Shown here: one piece after another, positions 51,877 through 54,310 of the stretch
Position numbering within the stretch: position 1 is the first letter of the stretch
Layout: each line of letters opens with the position of its first letter
DNA from: an uncultured Butyrivibrio sp.
GTDB taxonomy: Bacteria > Bacillota > Clostridia > Lachnospirales > Lachnospiraceae
Length of the DNA stretch: 54,310 nt
Assembly: GCA_946623755.1 (NCBI GenBank)
Contig: CAMORK010000010.1
Span: 1-54,310 of the forward strand
Direction: 5' to 3'
Position numbers and translations under genes: made by a program
Notes under the pieces: generated by a model
Told to the model about the DNA's origin: nothing
Databases searched by the model: none
The model's input: the letters and a program-made list of their open reading frames with translations, nothing else

Positions 51877-52440
51877 ATGAGGAAGTTAAATTTAAGAAGA
51901 ATCCTTGCTATGGCAATGACTGCTGTTATGACATTAACACTTCTTGCATGTGGTGCAACGAATGATGCGATTGTCGATGATCAGGCTGCTGTCAGAGGTT
52001 TAGACGAAGGTGTCGGCGAGATCTGGATCGATGACGAGGCTATTGCCCTTGCCGGATCAGCTGCTTCATCACAGGCTGCCCTTGATGCATGCACAGCTGT
52101 ATTTAACATCATGAATCAGCAGAGAGTTGCAAGAGGTCTTTCAGAACTTGCATGGAGCCAGGCACTTACAAATGCTGCTCAGGTTCGTGCTAATGAGATC
52201 ACAACATCATTCTCTCATACAAGACCTAACGGCTCAGAGTTCTGGACAGTTGATTCAAGCTGCCAGTATGGTGAGAACCTCGCTAAGCTTTATCAGTCAG
52301 CTGATGCTGTATATACAGCTTGGATGAATTCACCTACTCACGCTGCTAACATTATGGATGGCGGATACAAGACAGTTGGTATCGCTATTTGCCAGACAGG
52401 CGACGGCAGCTGGTACTGGGCACAAGAGTTTGGATATTAA
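51877..52440 (+). CDS. CAP (SCP/PR-1) domain lipoprotein
   Basis: A 187-aa protein starting at the ATG at 51877, 8 nt after GGAG; a GTG at 51868 would overlap that site. The signal peptide has lipobox LLAC. After a linker of about 45 residues the CAP domain has FNIMNQQRVARGLSELAWSQALTNAAQVRANEI, then SHTRPNGSEF, YGENLA, AWMNSPTHAANIMD and YWAQEFGY, the standard motifs of YkwD-like bacterial CAP proteins. It should be anchored outside the cell; its role is unknown. A strong terminator follows. Confidence 0.9.
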   Translation: MRKLNLRRILAMAMTAVMTLTLLACGATNDAIVDDQAAVRGLDEGVGEIWIDDEAIALAGSAASSQAALDACTAVFNIMNQQRVARGLSELAWSQALTNAAQVRANEITTSFSHTRPNGSEFWTVDSSCQYGENLAKLYQSADAVYTAWMNSPTHAANIMDGGYKTVGIAICQTGDGSWYWAQEFGY

Positions 52441-52454
52441 ATGAGTAAAGTAGA

Positions 52455-52495
52455 AAAGACCTGATATCTTGCTTGCAAGATTATCAGGTCTTTTT
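52455..52495 (+). terminator. Rho-independent terminator of the CAP gene
   Basis: An 18-bp stem with one bulged T: AAAGACCTGATA + TCTTGC pair with GCAAGA + TATCAGGTCTTT (52455-52493), followed by TTAG within a T5 run. Confidence 0.9.
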
Positions 52496-52581
52496 AGACT
52501 GTAGACAAAGTATATTGTGATATCTTTACTTTATGGGGTATCATTGAAATCTATTAACAGCATTGAATTTCACGGACCATC

Positions 52582-52869
52582 ATCGGCCTGAGACTCTCAA
52601 AATCTTATTTAGTCCGACTTTTTTGTAAAAAAATGGTTTTTCACATTGATCAGATACATAATTATCGGACTAACTTTACACTAAATAATCACACGTCCGA
52701 TAAGAAAGCTGTTTTTATTACGTTTTTATTAATATTTTATTCAAAGAATCGGACTAAGCGACAACTATAATTATCATAGTCCGATTTTCCATTATTCGTC
52801 ATTGCAAATTTTCCGAAATTGATAAAAAAACATCGGATTAAACACTTTAATTATCACATCCAGTCCGAT
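52582..52869. repeat. Array of 38-bp interrupted palindromes with 84-bp period
   Basis: Three units of exactly 38 bp lie at 52664-52701, 52748-52785 and 52832-52869. The start-to-start distance is 84 bp both times, so the spacers are 46 bp. Each unit begins ATCGGAC or ATCGGAT followed by TAA and ends GTCCGAT. Units 1 and 2 pair perfectly over at least 7 and 9 bp; unit 3 has one G-T wobble. A box like ACTNTAATTATCA lies inside each, though shifted by 4 bp in unit 3. A degenerate fourth copy (ATCGG...AGTCCGAC, 52582-52618) precedes them at 82-83 bp. The spacers are AT-rich and unrelated to one another. No gene is seen in 52496-53039. Confidence 0.75.
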
Positions 52870-52970
52870 AATAGGTAAAAGCAAGTCTGGGTTAATCCTT
52901 TAGTCTGGCAAGATAAAGAAGGGAAACCATAAGGTATGTATATTGATCAATCACTTTGTCTACACTCTTA

Positions 52971-52998
52971 CTCACGGACAGTGATCCGTGAGCTTTTT
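52971..52998 (+). terminator. Plus-strand terminator after the palindrome array
   Basis: A perfect 8-bp stem CTCACGGA/TCCGTGAG (52971-52978 with 52985-52992) with loop CAGTGA, followed by C and T5. No coding gene ends before it, so it may end an untranslated transcript that includes the array. Confidence 0.65.
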
Positions 52999-53039
52999 GT
53001 GTGTGGGCTTTTAAGTACTGTGCAGACTATTTGGTTTTA

Positions 53040-53213
53040 TTACTTATCATCTCTGTAATGGGCGATGTTTCCCTCTCTGAATTTATCCCTTCTTCTATGC
53101 TTTCTTATAAGACCATCTTCAAACTGAATGGTGATGTCATTACATCCAAAATCTTCTATTACAGTTGCTTTCGTCAGACCAGAGATTTGCCCATGAGTTA
53201 GTATGTTCCTCAT
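53040..53213 (-). CDS. Small chimeric ORF: remnant of a 'QFEDG' repeat-family protein
   Basis: A 57-aa reading frame from the ATG at 53213 to the TAA at 53040. Its last 43 residues (KATVIEDFGCNDITIQFEDG, then LIRKHRRRDKFREGNIAH) match a short repeat domain that I recall as frequent in Lachnospiraceae proteins (usually '..GMKATVI...DI.VQFEDG...H..R..F..G.IA'). The first 15 codons fall within sequence resembling a group II intron, so this is more likely the 3' end of a larger gene cut by the intron or a deletion than a native small gene. Confidence 0.4.
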   Translation of the reverse strand: MRNILTHGQISGLTKATVIEDFGCNDITIQFEDGLIRKHRRRDKFREGNIAHYRDDK

Positions 53214-53331
53214 ATCCAGCTTCCTTCAGATTCCGCCTCACGACGGACACCCTTGCTTTCGGCTATATCCTTCCCACTACCGGGCGGATTCGGGACTTTA
53301 ACCCGTTAGAAACGTGCGCCGCTAGGCGCAC
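53165..53331 (-). mobile_element. Group II intron fragment (5' end), probably class C
   Basis: Read on the minus strand, it starts at 53331 with GTGCGCC, a typical group II 5' end. It continues with GGGTTAAAGTCCCG, then AAGCAAGGGTGTCCG, GTGAGGCGGAATCTGAAGG, AAGCTGGA and GGTCTGACGAA. These blocks occur in this order in domain I of bacterial group II introns (from memory). The 5' end lies 5 nt after the stem of the hicAB terminator, the usual target of class C introns. No reverse transcriptase, domain V or 3' end was found, so it is truncated; the end near 53165 is approximate. Confidence 0.62.
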
Positions 53332-53372
53332 TTAAAAAATCAGATGAAGTCCACTTGGATTTCATCTGATTT
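53332..53372 (-). terminator. Rho-independent terminator of the hicAB genes
   Basis: A 16-bp stem (53337-53352 with 53357-53372, one G-T wobble) with loop ACTT/AAGT. On the minus strand it is followed by a T-run (TTTTTT AAG counting the stem end) just before the intron start. Confidence 0.85.
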
Positions 53373-53399
53373 CCGTTTGTCCTAGATGATCTATCTTGA

Positions 53400-53798
53400 T
53401 CACAAAAGATGTAATTGTATCTTTAGCGCCTCCTGCAATGTCTGAGAAAAATTAATACCTGCAGCTATTGCAGCGTCATTAAGCCATGCTGGAATCGATA
53501 ATGTTTTCTTTACCGCTGTATTATTCATAGTATGTCTGTATTTTATTGTGTCGGCACTAATCAGAGTAGAAAACTCTCCCTTTTTAAGCTTTAAATCATT
53601 AATATGTGTTGGATTTGGAATTGCAACCTTGTCATCCTCCATATCTACCAGCATTAAAGAAAGAGCATCATTAGCCATATACAGCCCTTCATCCAAATCT
53701 TTTCCTGATGTAAAACATCCTTCAATGTCAGGAAACCTGATTGAAAATCCTCCATCCTTTTCCGATGTAAATATCGCAGGAAAAATATATTTTGCCAT
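53400..53798 (-). CDS. hicB: HicB-type antitoxin
   Basis: A 132-aa protein. The N-terminal HicB partial RNase-H-like fold reads YIFPAIFTSEKDGGFSIRFPDIEGCFTSGKDLDEGLYMANDALSLML. The C-terminal part (KKTLSIPAWLNDAAIAAGINFSQTLQEALKIQL) is a ribbon-helix-helix type DNA-binding segment. AAGGAGG overlaps the hicA stop just upstream. It normally neutralises HicA and represses the operon. Since hicA here lacks its 5' end, hicB is probably an orphan and has probably lost its native promoter. Confidence 0.9.
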   Translation of the reverse strand: MAKYIFPAIFTSEKDGGFSIRFPDIEGCFTSGKDLDEGLYMANDALSLMLVDMEDDKVAIPNPTHINDLKLKKGEFSTLISADTIKYRHTMNNTAVKKTLSIPAWLNDAAIAAGINFSQTLQEALKIQLHLL

Positions 53799-53808
53799 AT
53801 TGTCCTCC

Positions 53809-53947
53809 TTACTTAAGACCAGCAGCCTTATATATACTGTTGGCAGTTCCTGTTTTTACTTCCTGACTTGGATGCCTTGGTATTGTAAATTTGCATCCGG
53901 TGACTGGATTAATCCATATTTCATGATTGCTGCCTTCTGCCACTTTA
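53809..53947 (-). pseudogene. hicA: hicA toxin remnant, 5' end lost to an IS element
   Basis: The last 45 residues of a HicA mRNA interferase remain: KVAEGSNHEIWINPVTGCKF then TIPRHPSQEVKTGTANSIYKAAGLK, including the His of the SNHEIW segment that corresponds to the catalytic His region. HicA proteins are about 60-65 residues long, so roughly the first 17 are missing. The open frame continues upstream to 54030, but that part is read from the IS200/IS605 end and does not resemble HicA. It could make a hybrid protein; toxicity is doubtful. Confidence 0.75.
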
Positions 53948-54110
53948 TGAACCACCCTCACCGACTCCACGTCGGAAAGGGTTTCTGTTATGCCGCGAAA
54001 CGGCATGAACCCGCACGATGCTCTATGCATCCTGCAGAACAGGGCATGTCCACTATGCCTCTATCCCATTGGCTTACCTTTGGGAATACTTTCCTCAAGA
54101 TATTTGCAGC
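53948..54110 (-). ncRNA. Probable omega (right-end) RNA of TnpB
   Basis: In IS200/IS605 elements the TnpB guide RNA spans the 3' end of tnpB and the right end, with its guide supplied by flanking DNA (established knowledge). Here the 3' part of tnpB plus the downstream hairpins fit that design and stop at GGTTCA. The 5' limit is a guess. The guide would start TAAAGTGGCAGAAGG, which is hicA sequence. Confidence 0.42.
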
Positions 54111-54310
54111 TCCATTTATGTCTGCATTTGTTATTGTACCATCGTAGTGCCTGTAAAGTCCTCTCTGTATCCGTTTTCCTGAAAAAGAGTAGCTTTCCGG
54201 GCTATTCCTTTTATACACAGGGATATAGTCTTTTGCAAGAAAGTCTGCCTTTGACGTGTAGCTTTCTTCCGTGAGAACAAACTTTATACCATATTCAGCA
54301 AGTTTGTATC
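53988..54310 (-). CDS. tnpB: TnpB (RNA-guided nuclease/IS605 OrfB), C-terminal part
   Basis: This is partial: the frame is open from the window edge (first full codon at 54308) to TAA at 53988, 106 residues. It shows YGIKFVLTEESYTSKADFLA, FSGKRIQRGLYR and NADINGAANILRKVFP. The last is the RuvC-III block with the catalytic Asp, and EES carries the RuvC-II Glu. No CxxC zinc-ribbon pairs lie between them, as in the TnpB subgroup with 'EESYTSKA'. About 30 residues follow RuvC-III and include several Cys. Confidence 0.82.
   Translation of the reverse strand, partial: YKLAEYGIKFVLTEESYTSKADFLAKDYIPVYKRNSPESYSFSGKRIQRGLYRHYDGTITNADINGAANILRKVFPKVSQWDRGIVDMPCSAGCIEHRAGSCRFAA

Larger units (their letters stand above)
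53948..54310 (-). mobile_element. IS200/IS605-family element, right end and 3' part
   Basis: It contains the C-terminal part of tnpB and about 40 nt of right-end sequence. On the minus strand the end has hairpins ATGCCG-tttcg-CGGCAT and AACCCT/AGGGT...TT enclosing CCGAC-gtgga-GTCGG, and stops at GGTTCA (53948-53953), the kind of end common in these elements. The left end and any tnpA lie outside the window. It interrupts hicA. Confidence 0.68.

Noticed and set aside
52582-52869. CRISPR array
   Set aside because: The regular spacing is suggestive, but the 38-bp units differ inside, only the arms are conserved, there are just three clear units, and no cas gene is present.
53001-53201. A 66-residue plus-strand gene with a hydrophobic start
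   Set aside because: It lies opposite the intron-like and repeat-domain sequences, resembles no known protein and has no ribosome site.
53548-54147. A 199-residue plus-strand gene
   Set aside because: It is antisense to hicB, hicA and tnpB, which are clearly recognisable on the minus strand.

Overview
The window looks like chromosomal DNA of a low-to-mid-GC Gram-positive anaerobe. I infer a Lachnospiraceae member of the Butyrivibrio/Pseudobutyrivibrio kind. The reasons are the lipoprotein signal peptides, AGGAGG-type ribosome sites, anaerobic (CbiK/CbiD/CbiG) cobalamin genes, a flagellin-like protein, and a 'QFEDG' repeat-family remnant that I recall from this family. No rRNA, tRNA or CRISPR array was seen.

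Layout. 0.4-1.2 kb: a short flagellin-like protein. 1.3-7.7 kb: a complete oligopeptide ABC importer (oppBCDF, then the binding lipoprotein oppA) behind a good sigma-A promoter. 7.7-20 kb: a signalling block with a STAS antagonist and a degenerate anti-sigma-type ATPase (minus strand), a hybrid histidine kinase with Hpt, a two-receiver response regulator, a SulP-STAS anion transporter, an EAL-PAS-GGDEF protein, and an amino-acid-permease/histidine-kinase/receiver fusion. 20-40 kb: one long cobalamin operon under a B12 riboswitch. It mixes anaerobic corrin-ring synthesis (cbiK, C, D, F, G, H, a cbiJ-cbiE-cbiT fusion, cbiA, cobQ), lower-ligand and nucleotide-loop assembly (cobT, U, S, cbiB, cobD) and corrinoid uptake (binding lipoprotein, BtuC- and BtuD-like proteins, a DUF4430 anchor protein, an ECF S component). 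cbiL and a corrinoid adenosyltransferase gene are not in the window.

40-43 kb: asnS and a PIN-PhoH gene. 43-47.3 kb: a ferrous-iron operon (feoA, feoA, feoB, Cys-rich FeoB partner) with TTAG...CTAA palindromes placed like DtxR-family operators, followed by an RluA-type pseudouridine synthase. 47.3-52.4 kb: dinB (minus strand), a MEMO-AMMECR1 fusion with its radical-SAM partner, a Cys-rich FKBP isomerase and a CAP-domain lipoprotein.

52.4-54.3 kb is an accessory scar zone and the most unusual part. It holds an array of 38-bp interrupted palindromes repeating every 84 bp and a plus-strand terminator. It also holds, on the minus strand, the 5' end of a group II intron sitting just past the hicAB terminator, truncated into a small gene remnant. 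Last come hicB and a hicA whose 5' end was removed by an IS200/IS605-type element; the C-terminal part of its TnpB and probable guide-RNA end run to the window edge.

All assignments come from reading motifs, gene order and base pairing by eye; no database search was run.
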